A DNA stretch of 64,000 nucleotides from Oscillospiraceae bacterium (GCA_015065545.1 SVQA01000006.1:85753-149752); one strand, 5' to 3'. Positions 16,033-25,706 are shown, numbered from the stretch's first letter. Translations and numbers: made by a program. The notes: generated by a model from the sequence alone, not told the origin.

Positions 16033-16935
16033 TTACCAACCCAAAAGCTCGTTACCCTCTTTTCTGAGGTAACGACCGATAGACACCATACTTCCCAGTG
16101 CGCCTATAAGAATACCTGCACCGATGAATGCAAGGGTCATCCACCAAGCCACCTGAGAATAAGGAATAAAGTCTATTGCAACAATATTACGCACTGCCTT
16201 TGCAACTGCATCATAAACTAACATTACCAAAGCAGAAGAAATCGCACCTGAGATAAGTCCTATCACCATACCCTCCACAACAAAAGGAATACGGACAAAG
16301 GTGTTTGTCGCACCAACTGACTTCATAATGCTGATTTCAAATCTTCTTGAGTACATAGTCATTCTGATGCTGTTGGAAATAATGAATACAGAAATTACCA
16401 CAAGAGCAATTACTATCCATAAGCTGACAGTACTCACAAGCTCATTGAGGTTTGTAAGCCTCTGTGCAATCTCTCTGGTATCTCTTGCTGAGTCAACTCC
16501 GTCAAGAGCAAGAATATCTGCCATTGTTGCGTCATACTCGCCCAAATCTCTCAGTGTAACATCTACCGCATGAGGAAAAGGATTGCCCTCACCCAGCATG
16601 TGCTCATAAAGGTCTTCACGGAGCTTTTCCTGATACTCCTTGATAGCATCATTCTTATCAACAAAGGCTGTCTTGGTAACATTCTTCATTCGGTCAATTT
16701 CGTCGATAATGTAAACAGCATCTCTGTCTGTTATCTCATCATCAAAGAAAACTCGGGTAACATTTGTACCGCCGATTTCATCCATAGTATGTGTAACATT
16801 AATGGTCAAAAGCTCTGCCACACCTGTAAGGAGCAGACAAGAAATAAGAACACCGATGGAAGCAATGCTCATCATACGGTTATTCCATAAGCTTTTTATA
16901 CCTTCTTTTACCAAATATCCAAATCCGCTTCTCAT
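16033..16935 (-). CDS. ftsX: cell-division permease FtsX
   Basis: 300 residues. A cytoplasmic N-terminus and first helix (SIASIGVLISCLLLTG), an external domain of about 100 residues, then three C-terminal helices, as in FtsX. The C-terminal signature IRMTMYSRRFEISIMKSVGA is typical. FtsX pairs with FtsE and relays ATP hydrolysis to an external coiled-coil hydrolase activator, here the EnvC-like protein just downstream. The gene begins 2 bp after the ftsE stop, indicating translational coupling. Confidence 0.93.
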   Translation of the reverse strand: MRSGFGYLVKEGIKSLWNNRMMSIASIGVLISCLLLTGVAELLTINVTHTMDEIGGTNVTRVFFDDEITDRDAVYIIDEIDRMKNVTKTAFVDKNDAIKEYQEKLREDLYEHMLGEGNPFPHAVDVTLRDLGEYDATMADILALDGVDSARDTREIAQRLTNLNELVSTVSLWIVIALVVISVFIISNSIRMTMYSRRFEISIMKSVGATNTFVRIPFVVEGMVIGLISGAISSALVMLVYDAVAKAVRNIVAIDFIPYSQVAWWMTLAFIGAGILIGALGSMVSIGRYLRKEGNELLGW

Positions 16936-16937
16936 AA

Positions 16938-17627
16938 TTACTCCTCTGCCACAGGCTGCTCAGTATCCTTTGTATCGGATACAACAACACCTTTATCGAT
17001 AGTAATAACTCGTCTGCCGAAGCTCTGAACCAAGTCGTGCTGGTGGGTAACAATAAGAATTGTAGTGCCACGCTTATTAATCTCGGAAAGAAGCTCAATA
17101 ATCTCGTAGCTCATTTCAGGGTCCACGTTACCTGTGGGCTCATCAGCAATAATCATTCTGGGATTATTTACAAGTGCACGAGCAAGACCAACCCTCTGCT
17201 GCTCACCGCCCGAAAGCTCGGAAGGATAGCGGTCAGCCTTCTGCTCAAGACCTACAAGCTCAAGAATATAGGGCACTCTTTTTTTGATTGCTCTGCCTCT
17301 GGCACCAACCGCATGCATAGCAAATGCTACGTTATCGTAAACAGTCATTTTATCAATAAGTCGGAAGTCCTGAAATACAATACCCATTGTGCGTCGAAGC
17401 TTTGGCACATGGCGTCTTTTCAGTTTATCAAGCTGCATATCGTTTACGATGATTGAGCCTGATGTGGGTATTTCTTCTCTCATAATAAGCTTTAAGAAGG
17501 TACTTTTACCTGCACCTGAGGAGCCAACGATGAATACGAACTCCCCTTTATCTATGGTAAGGCTTGCTTTGTTAAGGGCATGGGTACCCGTCGCATAAAC
17601 CTTTGAGACATTTCTGAATTCTATCAT
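16938..17627 (-). CDS. ftsE: cell-division ATP-binding protein FtsE
   Basis: 229-residue ABC ATPase. Walker A GSSGAGKST, ABC signature LSGGEQQR, Walker B IIADEPTGNVDP (FtsE/LolD type), and an H-loop in VTHQHD. It starts IEFRNVSKVYATGTHALNKA, the FtsE pattern. First gene of the ftsE-ftsX-envC operon; a promoter-like TTGATT with a TATA-rich -10 lies in the 150 bp upstream. Confidence 0.95.
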   Translation of the reverse strand: MIEFRNVSKVYATGTHALNKASLTIDKGEFVFIVGSSGAGKSTFLKLIMREEIPTSGSIIVNDMQLDKLKRRHVPKLRRTMGIVFQDFRLIDKMTVYDNVAFAMHAVGARGRAIKKRVPYILELVGLEQKADRYPSELSGGEQQRVGLARALVNNPRMIIADEPTGNVDPEMSYEIIELLSEINKRGTTILIVTHQHDLVQSFGRRVITIDKGVVVSDTKDTEQPVAEE

Positions 17628-17709
17628 AACTTGTCCTGCCTTTATATATATAAACTTACCGAGTATTTAAAATCAATAGCAAAATACTGGAAAAATAATT
17701 CTTTTACCG

Positions 17710-17758
17710 AAAATCGCTTTGCACACAAATACCCCACAGGGTCGCTGTGTACAAAGCG
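17710..17758 (-). terminator. probable terminator of the CdaR-family gene
   Basis: CGCTTTG / CAAAGCG (17715-17721, 17752-17758), extended by CACA/TGTG, with ATTTTC on the minus strand. The loop is large and the T run short. Confidence 0.45.
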
Positions 17759-17781
17759 AAATCAAAAACTAATAAACTAAC

Positions 17782-18867
17782 TTAATATTTAGCGGGGCTG
17801 GCTGTAAGATATTTCTTAACCATAAGTGCTACCTTGAACACGATAGCGTCCTCAAACTCTCTCAGATCAAGACCTGTAAGCTTCTTGATTTTCTCAAGAC
17901 GATACACCAGAGTGTTACGGTGTACAAAGAGCTTTCTGGAGGTTTCGGAAACGTTTAAGTTGTTCTCAAAGAACTTCTGAATTGTAAAGAGAGTTTCCTG
18001 GTCAAGGCTATCAATGGAACCGCGCTTGAAAACTTCCTTTAAGAACATATCACAAAGAGTTGTGGGAAGCTGATAAACAAGACGGGCAATACCCAGGTTA
18101 TCGTAGCTTACTATTGAACGCTCGGTGTCGAATACCTTACCAACCTCTAAAGCCACCTGTGCCTCCTTGAATGAATGAGCAAGGTCCTTGATACCCTGTA
18201 CAGAAGTACCGATACCGATTGCGCAGTGAGTATAAAACTCACTGGAGAGGGTGTCCACAATGGAGCTTGCCAGCTTCTCAAGGTCTTTGCTGTCAATACC
18301 GGACTTGAGCTCCTTAACAAGAGCGATGTCGGTCTCATTGATATTTATAACGAAGTCCTTGTTCTTATCGGGGAAGAGATTCTGAACTATATCGTATGCA
18401 GATACATCTGTTTTGGATGTAATCTTAATAAGCATACAAACTCTTGTTACATCATTATTGAAGTGAAGCTCTCTTGCTTTAATGTAAATATCACCGGGAA
18501 GAATGTTGTCAAGAATAACGTTCTTGATAAAATTGCTTCTATCGTATTTCTCGTCATAATACTGCTTGATGCTTGCAAGAGAAACAGACAAAAGCTGAAC
18601 ATACTTCTGTGCCAACTCATCAGAGCCTGATACAAACACAGCATACTCTGCCCTTGCGCTGTTACCAAAAGCCTTGTAAGTACAGCCGTTGATAACAAAA
18701 GGAACTGTTGCGCTGAGGGTTTCAGAGTTGATGTTCTCATTAACCTCGCCGATTCGACCAAGCTCGGAGCAGGCGATAACTACGGAAGTCTCGTCCACAA
18801 CACCGATAACTCTATCGATAGCGTCCTTCATCTGATGGATAATACCCTGAAATAATCTGTTAGACAT
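17782..18867 (-). CDS. CdaR/PucR-family transcriptional regulator
   Basis: 361 residues. N-terminal sugar-diacid-recognition-like region, a central GGDEF-like regulatory part, and a C-terminal PucR/CdaR helix-turn-helix (about 305-360: NNLNVSETSRKLFVHRNTL, then YRLEKIKKLTGLDL). Such regulators often respond to sugar acids or purine metabolites. The gene is monocistronic, 510 bp from the next gene upstream. A possible partner is the MsmK-type ATPase gene nearby, but that is proximity only. Confidence 0.85.
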   Translation of the reverse strand: MSNRLFQGIIHQMKDAIDRVIGVVDETSVVIACSELGRIGEVNENINSETLSATVPFVINGCTYKAFGNSARAEYAVFVSGSDELAQKYVQLLSVSLASIKQYYDEKYDRSNFIKNVILDNILPGDIYIKARELHFNNDVTRVCMLIKITSKTDVSAYDIVQNLFPDKNKDFVININETDIALVKELKSGIDSKDLEKLASSIVDTLSSEFYTHCAIGIGTSVQGIKDLAHSFKEAQVALEVGKVFDTERSIVSYDNLGIARLVYQLPTTLCDMFLKEVFKRGSIDSLDQETLFTIQKFFENNLNVSETSRKLFVHRNTLVYRLEKIKKLTGLDLREFEDAIVFKVALMVKKYLTASPAKY

Positions 18868-19244
18868 ATCTTTGCCTCCACCTACATTAATGATTAGTAG
18901 TCAAAATCCCGAAGAGTTTGTGGGAATGATACCAAAAATAATATATTTTCATATACATATTACACAAAAAAAAATAAAAATGCAACCTTTTTTCAAAAAA
19001 AAACTTATTTTTTTATAAAAATTGCTGAAATCGAGTTTTAAAAGGCAAAAAAACACTCACAAAATAAACTTTTTCATCACCTTTTTTCTCGGTAATAAAC
19101 ACAATGAAAAACCACAGACAAGTTTTAAAGCCCATCCTGCACATCAATAATTTGTATACTTTTACAAGTACAAAACAAATTCGGCAGTCATTTATCTTTC
19201 CTATATAATAAAGATACTACGCAGCAGAAGGTTTTGGAATAAAA

Positions 19245-19261
19245 GGCGGATAGCATCCGCC
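19245..19261. repeat. short GC-rich palindrome, possible dispersed repeat
   Basis: GGCGGAT AGC ATCCGCC is a perfect 7-bp stem, GC-rich in an AT-rich spacer and without a T run. It resembles dispersed intergenic palindromes of Ruminococcaceae genomes, but only one copy was seen here. Confidence 0.4.
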
Positions 19262-19323
19262 CCAACGCACCAAACAGCTACCAACTTAACTCTCTTTAAA
19301 ATTTCGGCGGTCGTAGCTTCTAA

Positions 19324-19360
19324 ATAAAAAACAGCAGAAAGCGTGATGCCTTCTGCTGTT
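19324..19360 (-). terminator. intrinsic terminator of the MsmK-type ATPase gene
   Basis: 10-bp stem AACAGCAGAA / TTCTGCTGTT (19330-19339, 19351-19360), followed by TTTTTA on the minus strand. Confidence 0.85.
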
Positions 19361-19378
19361 AAAAATATACTCAAAAAA

Positions 19379-20497
19379 TTAGTTAACGATTGTACGCTCT
19401 GTTTCTTTATCAAAAATGTGGATTCTTGTAAGATCAAGACCAATCTTGATTGTATCGCCGGGTTTAGCTGTGGATGTAGGAGCAACACGAGCTGTAAGAG
19501 GAGCACCGTTTACGTTTACATACAGATATGTTTCTGCACCCATAAGCTCTGTAACATCAACATTAGCTGTGATAATACCGTTGCCGTCTGCAATAGCATT
19601 AAGGAACTCAGGCTCATCGTGGATGTGTTCAGGACGGATACCGAAACGAACTTCCTTGCCGATGTAGGGAGTGAGCTTGCCATCTGCATTCTTTGCAACA
19701 GGAAGCTTAATCTCGTAGTTATCGAACTTAAGTCCAACGCCGTCACCCATCTTGATGAGAGTTGCATCTGCAAAGTTCATCTGGGGAGAACCGATGAAGC
19801 CAGCAACGAATTCGTTACAAGGCATATCGTAAAGGTTCTGGGGAGTATCAACCTGCTGAACAAAGCCATCCTTCATAACAACGATACGAGTACCCATTGT
19901 CATAGCCTCTGTCTGGTCATGAGTAACATAGATGAATGTTGTTCCGAGTCTCTGATAAAGCTTGGAGATCTCTGTTCTCATGTTAGCTCTGAGCTTTGCA
20001 TCAAGGTTGGAGAGAGGCTCATCAAGAAGGAATACCTTAGGATCACGAACAATAGCACGACCAAGAGCAACACGCTGTCTCTGACCACCGGAGAGAGCCT
20101 TGGGACGTCTTTCAAGGTACTGCTCGATACCGAGGATTCTTGCTGCTTCCTCAACTCTTCTCTTAATTTCGTCCTTAGGCATCTTTCTGAGCTTAAGACC
20201 GAAAGCCATATTATCATATACGGACATGTGGGGATACAGAGCATAGTTCTGGAATACCATTGCGATGTCTCTGTCCTTGGGAGCTACGTCATTACAAAGC
20301 ATATCGCCGATGTAAAGCTCGCCCTTGGAAATATCCTCAAGTCCTGCAATCATACGCAGAGTAGTGGATTTACCGCAACCTGAAGGACCAACAAGGATGA
20401 TAAATTCCTTGTCTGCAATCTCAAGGTTGAAGTCTGTAACAGCGGTAACACCGCCGTCATAGATTTTGTAAACGTGTCTGAGTGATACATTTGCCAT
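19379..20497 (-). CDS. sugar ABC transporter ATPase, MsmK/UgpC type
   Basis: 372 residues. Walker A GPSGCGKST, signature LSGGQRQR, Walker B VFLLDEPLSNLDA, H-loop YVTHDQTEA, then a C-terminal TOBE/OB regulatory domain (FGIRPEHIHDEPEF). This is the shared ATPase that powers several carbohydrate-uptake systems (CUT1) in Firmicutes. No permease or binding protein is adjacent, which fits an orphan, multi-transporter ATPase. It has its own promoter and terminator. Confidence 0.9.
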   Translation of the reverse strand: MANVSLRHVYKIYDGGVTAVTDFNLEIADKEFIILVGPSGCGKSTTLRMIAGLEDISKGELYIGDMLCNDVAPKDRDIAMVFQNYALYPHMSVYDNMAFGLKLRKMPKDEIKRRVEEAARILGIEQYLERRPKALSGGQRQRVALGRAIVRDPKVFLLDEPLSNLDAKLRANMRTEISKLYQRLGTTFIYVTHDQTEAMTMGTRIVVMKDGFVQQVDTPQNLYDMPCNEFVAGFIGSPQMNFADATLIKMGDGVGLKFDNYEIKLPVAKNADGKLTPYIGKEVRFGIRPEHIHDEPEFLNAIADGNGIITANVDVTELMGAETYLYVNVNGAPLTARVAPTSTAKPGDTIKIGLDLTRIHIFDKETERTIVN

Positions 20498-20564
20498 TAT
20501 AAAAGACCTCCATATAACTGGTAAGATATAAAATATCAGATTACACTATCTTAATCTAAATAAT

Positions 20565-20593
20565 AATATACCACTTTTTATTGAGTTTCTCAA
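20565..20593 (-). promoter_or_regulatory. promoter of the MsmK-type ATPase gene
   Basis: Minus strand -35 TTGAGA (20588-20593), 17-bp spacer, -10 TATATT (20565-20570). Confidence 0.5.
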
Positions 20594-20742
20594 GTAATGT
20601 TTTCACTAAATATTGATAAGATATTTTATGTAAAACGAACAGAAAGAAAAATTTTACCCAAATACAGTACTGCTTTTTTGGTAATTTCTAATATATAGGG
20701 TCTTTTTTTGTATTACTCACATTATGCTGTGTTAAAAACATC

Positions 20743-21264
20743 TTATTCTGTCAATGCTTTAACACAGGCCGGATACACAAAATCTGTTATATGTGCTGCC
20801 ACCACCCTGCCTTTATATACAATCAAAACTCCAAAAAGCTGTATCTCGCTCTCAGCCTCTTTCGAAAGCTTCAGTGTATACATTTCTGCCTGCTTGCCGC
20901 AGTATGGCATAAGGTCAAACCCTTGGGATTTCTGCAGGTTGTTATACTCTTCAAACTGTAAAGAGTCGCAAGGTATGATTATCTCCTCCACGGCTACTTC
21001 CTCTGCAGCATACGAGAATTGTTCAAAAAATTTTTCTCTATCTTCCTTGTTATACGCTTCAAGACGAAATTTTCCCACACCTTCGCAATAGGATACAGAC
21101 GGCACTCTGTTTACCCGATACAGAATAAAACCTAAAACCGCCACCGCTACAAACAAAACGGAAACAATTATCACAAAGCTTTTCTTTTTATAAAATCTTT
21201 GTTTTATATTCTCAACATCGCTTTGTTTTTTGAACATTCTTTTGGGTATAATAAAAAAACGCAT
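20743..21264 (-). CDS. DUF4830-like membrane-anchored protein
   Basis: 173 residues. A basic cytoplasmic N-terminus, one transmembrane helix (about 28-49), and an extracytoplasmic domain with 'KFRLEAYNKEDREKFFEQF', 'EYNNLQKSQGFDLMPYCGK' and a final 'GRVVAAHITDFV'. This order matches the DUF4830 domain as I recall it from Clostridia. Function unknown. GAGGTGA lies 5 bases before the ATG. It follows the HAD-Nudix gene by about 50 bp on the same strand, so the two may be co-transcribed. Confidence 0.65.
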   Translation of the reverse strand: MRFFIIPKRMFKKQSDVENIKQRFYKKKSFVIIVSVLFVAVAVLGFILYRVNRVPSVSYCEGVGKFRLEAYNKEDREKFFEQFSYAAEEVAVEEIIIPCDSLQFEEYNNLQKSQGFDLMPYCGKQAEMYTLKLSKEAESEIQLFGVLIVYKGRVVAAHITDFVYPACVKALTE

Positions 21265-21315
21265 CCTCTCACCTCATAAATTTATATGAAGCAAGAGGAT
21301 ATGTTAATGCCTTAA

Positions 21316-22476
21316 TTATTTATCTTTTAATTCGTCGGTAACTATATGTTCTATATTCTTTGAAAGATTTAAAAGCTTATCCTTAAAGAACGTGGGATAC
21401 ACCTGTAATTCACCCAATTTTTCTAATGGTACCCAATGCATATACTCTCTGCCTGCAAAGCAATAGGTTTCCTTGTTTATGTCCTTTTTGCCCTGAGGCT
21501 TCATAAGAAAATAGAGAGAGATTTCGTGAAACTTCTTATCTTTCAGCACCACCTCATCCACAAAGAAGTTCTCATGCACAAAGAGAAGTCTGTCCACCTC
21601 GTATTCTACACCCGTTTCCTCAAAGACCTCTCGTTTCACAGCATCCTCGGCGTATTCCATAAGTTTGACACCGCCGCCTACGCTGTAGTAATATTCGGCA
21701 GCATCGTTCTTTGCAAGGAGCACACAGCCCTCCTCAACTATTACTGCTCCTGCACGAAGCTGAAAATACCTGTCGTTAGAAATAAATCTGCAGTCCTCGT
21801 CCCTGTCATCATCAATATTATTTTCTAAAAGCAAATTGCAAAGCCCTTCAGCACTGTCGGCAAAAACCTCTGCCCCGGCTTTTTCCATATCCTCTTTTTT
21901 GCCATAACCGTAGGTAACACCGATAAAATCCACAGCATTTGCCACAGCACCCTTTGTATCAAAATCTGTGTCACCAATCATAACAACTCCATCCTCAGAA
22001 GTTGCACCCAGAGTGCTCATAGCATAAGGAATAATGTCCTCTTTTTCTCGTCTGCCTATGGAATGATCAGAGCCGCAAAGAGCGTCCAGAAGCTCCGTAA
22101 TTCCCAAATAGTCACATACATTCTTTGCAGAAATCTCATTTTTTGAGGTACAAACAGCTACCTTGGTACCGTGTTCCTTCAGTTTAAGAAGCATCTCACG
22201 TGTACCCTCAAAGAGAGAATTGCGAGGCTCGCCCTCTGTATCATAATAATCAAGATAGATTTTAAGAGCTTCCTTGCTCTCCTCCTCAGAAAGTCCGCAA
22301 ACCCTCTGAAATGTTCTTATAAGAGGAGGACCTATATATCTGCTGTAATCGGACAAATCGGGTATTTCCTTGCCCATCTTCTCCATTGTAAGCTCTATAC
22401 ACCTTCTGATTCCCGGAGCACTTGCGGTGAGAGTCCCGTCAAGATCAAAAAGCACATAATCATATTTTCGTCTCAT
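21316..22476 (-). CDS. HAD phosphatase fused to a Nudix hydrolase
   Basis: 386 residues with two enzymes in one chain. Residues 1-215 are a phosphoglycolate phosphatase-like HAD domain: nucleophile motif DLDGT (11-15), motif II VCTSKNE, motif III Lys region, motif IV GDTDFD. After an acidic linker (NIDDDRDEDC), residues about 235-370 are a Nudix domain with the complete G-x5-E-x7-REUxEExGU box (G-GVKLM-E, then REVFEETGV). The pair could clean up or sequentially dephosphorylate nucleotide-type metabolites; the substrate is unknown. No frameshift is needed for the fusion. Confidence 0.88.
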   Translation of the reverse strand: MRRKYDYVLFDLDGTLTASAPGIRRCIELTMEKMGKEIPDLSDYSRYIGPPLIRTFQRVCGLSEEESKEALKIYLDYYDTEGEPRNSLFEGTREMLLKLKEHGTKVAVCTSKNEISAKNVCDYLGITELLDALCGSDHSIGRREKEDIIPYAMSTLGATSEDGVVMIGDTDFDTKGAVANAVDFIGVTYGYGKKEDMEKAGAEVFADSAEGLCNLLLENNIDDDRDEDCRFISNDRYFQLRAGAVIVEEGCVLLAKNDAAEYYYSVGGGVKLMEYAEDAVKREVFEETGVEYEVDRLLFVHENFFVDEVVLKDKKFHEISLYFLMKPQGKKDINKETYCFAGREYMHWVPLEKLGELQVYPTFFKDKLLNLSKNIEHIVTDELKDK

Positions 22477-22586
22477 TTTTTCGCCGCCTTACACTATGGT
22501 CTTGTAAAACATTTTTATTTATGATATTATATATGTTAATATATTTTAAGGCTACTTTCAATACAAAATTCAAAACAGGTGATAAC

Positions 22587-23345
22587 TTGACTTCAAAAAA
22601 GCGAATTCACACCATTGACGAAATCCGTGGCTTCTGCGTATTCTGTATGGTATTTTTCCACTGCTTCTTCACCTACGGCTATATGTTCGGCAACGAATTT
22701 GCGAAAAATCTTTTTGATTTTTTTGAGCACATAAGTTTTCTTTTTTCCGCTACATTTATTTTGATATGCGGTATATCCTGCAGGCTCAGCCGCAACAACT
22801 TCCTGCGAGGCTCAAAGATAATCGGTGCCGCCTTATGCGTTACCCTTGTTACTCTTATTGTTATGCCTGATATGCCCATCACCTTCGGTATTCTGCACCT
22901 GCTCGGAAGCTGTGTGCTTATTTATTCACTTGTGGGAAGATTCACCGATAAAATTCCGGTTATCCCCGGTGTTGCTGTTTGTTTTCTGCTCTTCATTGTC
23001 GCCTACAATATGCCCGAAGGCAGATACATCGGGTTTGGAGATTTAAGGCTTGATTTACCCTCAAAGCTTTATGAAAGTGATTTTCTTATGATGTTCGGAT
23101 TTTTGCCTGAGGGCAAGGCTTACTCCGACTATTTTCCCCTAATCCCCTATATCTTCCCCTTCTTTGCAGGCACCTTTATAGGCAAATTTGCCAAGGAAGA
23201 AAGGTTCCCGAAATTTATGTATAAGGCACGTATAAAGCCCCTGTCTGTACTGGGCAGAAATGCGTTCTTTGTTTATCTTATTCATCAGCCCCTGGCTTAC
23301 GGGGTTTTCTATCTAATCTCACTTATTGGAGGAGTTAAATTATGA
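22587..23345 (+). CDS. DUF1624 / HGSNAT-like membrane acyltransferase
   Basis: 252 residues from the TTG at 22587, chosen because AGGTG lies 5 bases upstream; the frame is open further 5' but without a better site. Opens with KKRIHTIDEIRGFCVFCMVFFHCFF, where the R-G-F-C plus His-containing first helix is the hallmark of DUF1624/heparan-alpha-glucosaminide N-acetyltransferase-type proteins. Several hydrophobic helices follow, ending NAFFVYLIHQPLAYGVFYLI. Such proteins may acetylate surface glycans. The stop overlaps the ychF start by 4 bp (ATGA), indicating coupled translation. Confidence 0.8.
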   Translation: MTSKKRIHTIDEIRGFCVFCMVFFHCFFTYGYMFGNEFAKNLFDFFEHISFLFSATFILICGISCRLSRNNFLRGSKIIGAALCVTLVTLIVMPDMPITFGILHLLGSCVLIYSLVGRFTDKIPVIPGVAVCFLLFIVAYNMPEGRYIGFGDLRLDLPSKLYESDFLMMFGFLPEGKAYSDYFPLIPYIFPFFAGTFIGKFAKEERFPKFMYKARIKPLSVLGRNAFFVYLIHQPLAYGVFYLISLIGGVKL

Positions 23346-24436
23346 AACTTGGTATTGTAGGTCTGCCCAATGTTGGCAAAAGCACACTTTTCAACGCAAT
23401 CACCAATGCAGGCGCTCAGTCTGCAAACTATCCTTTCTGTACAATCGAGCCTAACGTAGGTGTTGTTGCAGTACCCGACAAACGTCTGGACAAGCTCGCC
23501 GAAATGTACGATCCCGACAAGTACACCCCTGCTACCATTGAATTCGTTGATATTGCAGGTCTTGTAAAGGGTGCATCCAAGGGCGAGGGCCTTGGCAACA
23601 AGTTCCTCTCCAACATCCGCGAATGCGATGCTATCGTTCACGTTGTACGTTGCTTTGAAGATGACGATATTATTCACGTTGAAGGCAGTGTTGACCCTGT
23701 AAGAGATATTGAAACCATCGATCTGGAGCTTATCCTTGCAGATGCAGAAATGGTACAGCGCCGTATTGACAAGGCACAGAAGATGCTCAAAGGTGATAAA
23801 AAATATCAGGTTGAGGTTGATTTCTTCAAGCGTGTACTTGCAGAGCTCAACGAAGGCAAATCCGCTCGCTCTGTTGAATGCACAGAAGAAGAGGCTGCAC
23901 TCCTTGCTACCTCTGACCTGCTCACATCCAAGCCCATTATCTATGCCGCAAATATGAGCGAGTCCGACTTTGCAAACGGCATTGAAAACAACGAAGGTCT
24001 TAAAAAAGTTTCCGAAATTGCCGCTTTGGAAAATGCCGCAGTACTTCCTATATGTGCTTCCACCGAGGCTGACATTGCAGAGATGGACTATGAAGACAAA
24101 ATTATGTTCCTCGCAGATTTAGGTTTGGAGCAGTCGGGTCTTGACCGTCTTATCAATGAGTGCTACACACTCCTCGGTCTTATCTCTTTCCTCACAGCAG
24201 GCAAGCAGGAGGTTCGTGCCTGGACAATCAAAAACGGCACAAAAGCTCCCGGTGCAGCAGGCAAGATACATACCGACTTTGAGCGCGGATTCATTCGTGC
24301 AGAGGTTATAGCTTATGAGGACCTTATCGCTTGCGGATCTATGGCGGCAGCCAAGGAAAAGGGTCTTGTCAGAAGCGAAGGCAAGGAATATGTTATGAAA
24401 GACGGAGATGTTGTTCTCTTCCGCTTCAATGTTTAA
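23342..24436 (+). CDS. ychF: ribosome-associated ATPase YchF (Obg family)
   Basis: 364 residues, the family length. P-loop GLPNVGKST, switch/G3 [17 protein letters not shown], a coiled-coil hairpin, and a C-terminal TGS domain ([19 protein letters not shown]). YchF prefers ATP over GTP and binds ribosomes and the proteasome or stress factors in different organisms. It overlaps the upstream acyltransferase gene by 4 bp. Confidence 0.95.
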   Translation: MKLGIVGLPNVGKSTLFNAITNAGAQSANYPFCTIEPNVGVVAVPDKRLDKLAEMYDPDKYTPATIEFVDIAGLVKGASKGEGLGNKFLSNIRECDAIVHVVRCFEDDDIIHVEGSVDPVRDIETIDLELILADAEMVQRRIDKAQKMLKGDKKYQVEVDFFKRVLAELNEGKSARSVECTEEEAALLATSDLLTSKPIIYAANMSESDFANGIENNEGLKKVSEIAALENAAVLPICASTEADIAEMDYEDKIMFLADLGLEQSGLDRLINECYTLLGLISFLTAGKQEVRAWTIKNGTKAPGAAGKIHTDFERGFIRAEVIAYEDLIACGSMAAAKEKGLVRSEGKEYVMKDGDVVLFRFNV

Positions 24437-24453
24437 TTAATATATCTACTTTC

Positions 24454-24487
24454 ATCGGCTGTTTTAAAAAGGCAGCCGATATTTTTT
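24454..24487 (+). terminator. intrinsic terminator of ychF
   Basis: Stem ATCGGCTG / CAGCCGAT (24454-24461, 24473-24480), followed by ATTTTTT. Confidence 0.85.
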
Positions 24488-24567
24488 AAGTTTTTTCAAA
24501 AAGCCCGTGAGGTTTCGGATGTTTTAGTCGTCTAATAGATGAACAAAGGAATAAAGGAGGCTTTTCT

Positions 24568-25491
24568 ATGAAAAAAATATTATCATTTATTTGTATATTA
24601 TCCATACTCTCAGCCATAAGTCTATCGGGAATTTCTGCCGTGCGTGCACCCATAGCATCAGGCGATGTGGATTTAGCAGAAGACAGGAACATAAAAGATG
24701 CAACCCTTATACAGAAATATTTGGCAGGTATTGTTGAATTCACAGCACTTCAGGAGCTTCTTGCGGACACAGACGGTGACGGAAAAGTCACTATTAAAGA
24801 TGCTACTCTGATACAAAAAGATATTGCAGACATAGCCCGTATTGAAACAGATGGACTCTTCCCTTATATGGGAGCTCATTACTTCTACCCTGATTATAGT
24901 TCAGGCAAAGCTATGAGCGGTGTGCCTGTGACATTCTACGTTTCAGCCTTTGCGTACGACGAACGCAGCAACCCCATAACCTACGAATTTTATGTAAATG
25001 ACGAACTTGTGCAGGAAAGAAGCGACAAAAGCTCCTTCACCTATACTTTTGAAGAAGCAGGTTCCTACCATATAAGTGCTAAGCTTTACAGCAGATTTGA
25101 TTTTACAGAGAGGCTTTTCGGCTACTATGATTATGTGGTAGTTGAGCCTTATGAGAGCGAAGAACCCGTAATCAAATCCATTTACTGCACAAGGCAGACA
25201 CATTCAGACTTTTTGTTTGAAGTTTATGAAAAAGAGGAACTCACTTTTGTGGCAGAAGCTATATATGGCAGCGGTGAGTATGAATACGCCTTTATCCTTG
25301 ACGGCAAAACCATACAGGATTTCTCGGAGAAAAACACCTGCACCTATATGTTCAAGGAACCCGAATATAACAGCTTTGATGACCCCTATGTAAATCAGTA
25401 CACTTTGCAGGTAATTGCAAGGAACAAGGGTACAGATACCTCAACCACAGAAGAGTACCATCTTACTATATCAATACCCCTACCCGCATAA
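24568..25491 (+). CDS. secreted protein with N-terminal dockerin
   Basis: 307 residues. Signal peptide (about 1-25), then immediately a dockerin (about 32-92): the first loop is degenerate (DVDLAEDRNIKDAT) and the second canonical (DTDGDGKVTIKDAT). The rest is two beta-rich, Ig/PKD-like regions (VTFYVSAFAYDERSNPITYE, FTYTFEEAGSYHISAKLY). Dockerins usually sit at the C-terminus, so this placement is uncommon. Ligand unknown; no catalytic domain is seen. AAGGAGG precedes the ATG, and the gene is bounded by terminators. Confidence 0.85.
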   Translation: MKKILSFICILSILSAISLSGISAVRAPIASGDVDLAEDRNIKDATLIQKYLAGIVEFTALQELLADTDGDGKVTIKDATLIQKDIADIARIETDGLFPYMGAHYFYPDYSSGKAMSGVPVTFYVSAFAYDERSNPITYEFYVNDELVQERSDKSSFTYTFEEAGSYHISAKLYSRFDFTERLFGYYDYVVVEPYESEEPVIKSIYCTRQTHSDFLFEVYEKEELTFVAEAIYGSGEYEYAFILDGKTIQDFSEKNTCTYMFKEPEYNSFDDPYVNQYTLQVIARNKGTDTSTTEEYHLTISIPLPA

Positions 25492-25509
25492 ACCAACAAA
25501 AGACAAAAT

Positions 25510-25538
25510 GCAGTCCGAAAATTCGGACTGCATTTTTT
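25510..25538 (+). terminator. intrinsic terminator of the N-terminal-dockerin gene
   Basis: Perfect 10-bp stem GCAGTCCGAA / TTCGGACTGC (25510-25519, 25522-25531), followed by ATTTTTTG. Confidence 0.9.
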
Positions 25539-25552
25539 GCTTAATTTTTAAA

Positions 25553-25581
25553 CATAAAAAACGACCACCCTATTGGGTGGT
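25553..25581 (-). terminator. terminator of the 5S rRNA gene
   Basis: ACCACCC TATT GGGTGGT (25564-25570, 25575-25581), with TTTTTT on the minus strand, directly after the 5S 3' end. Confidence 0.85.
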
Positions 25582-25589
25582 AGCTTTAA

Positions 25590-25706
<117 letters not shown>

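Larger units (their letters stand above)
18868..19378. other. 511-bp intergenic region with homopolymer runs and a palindrome
   Basis: No credible ORF. The CdaR-proximal half is extremely AT-rich, with runs of 8-9 A or T. TTTGTATACTT ... AAGTACAAA near 19151-19174 is an imperfect inverted repeat that could be an operator. A perfect hairpin lies at 19245-19261, and the terminator of the ATPase gene is at 19324-19360. Confidence 0.6.
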
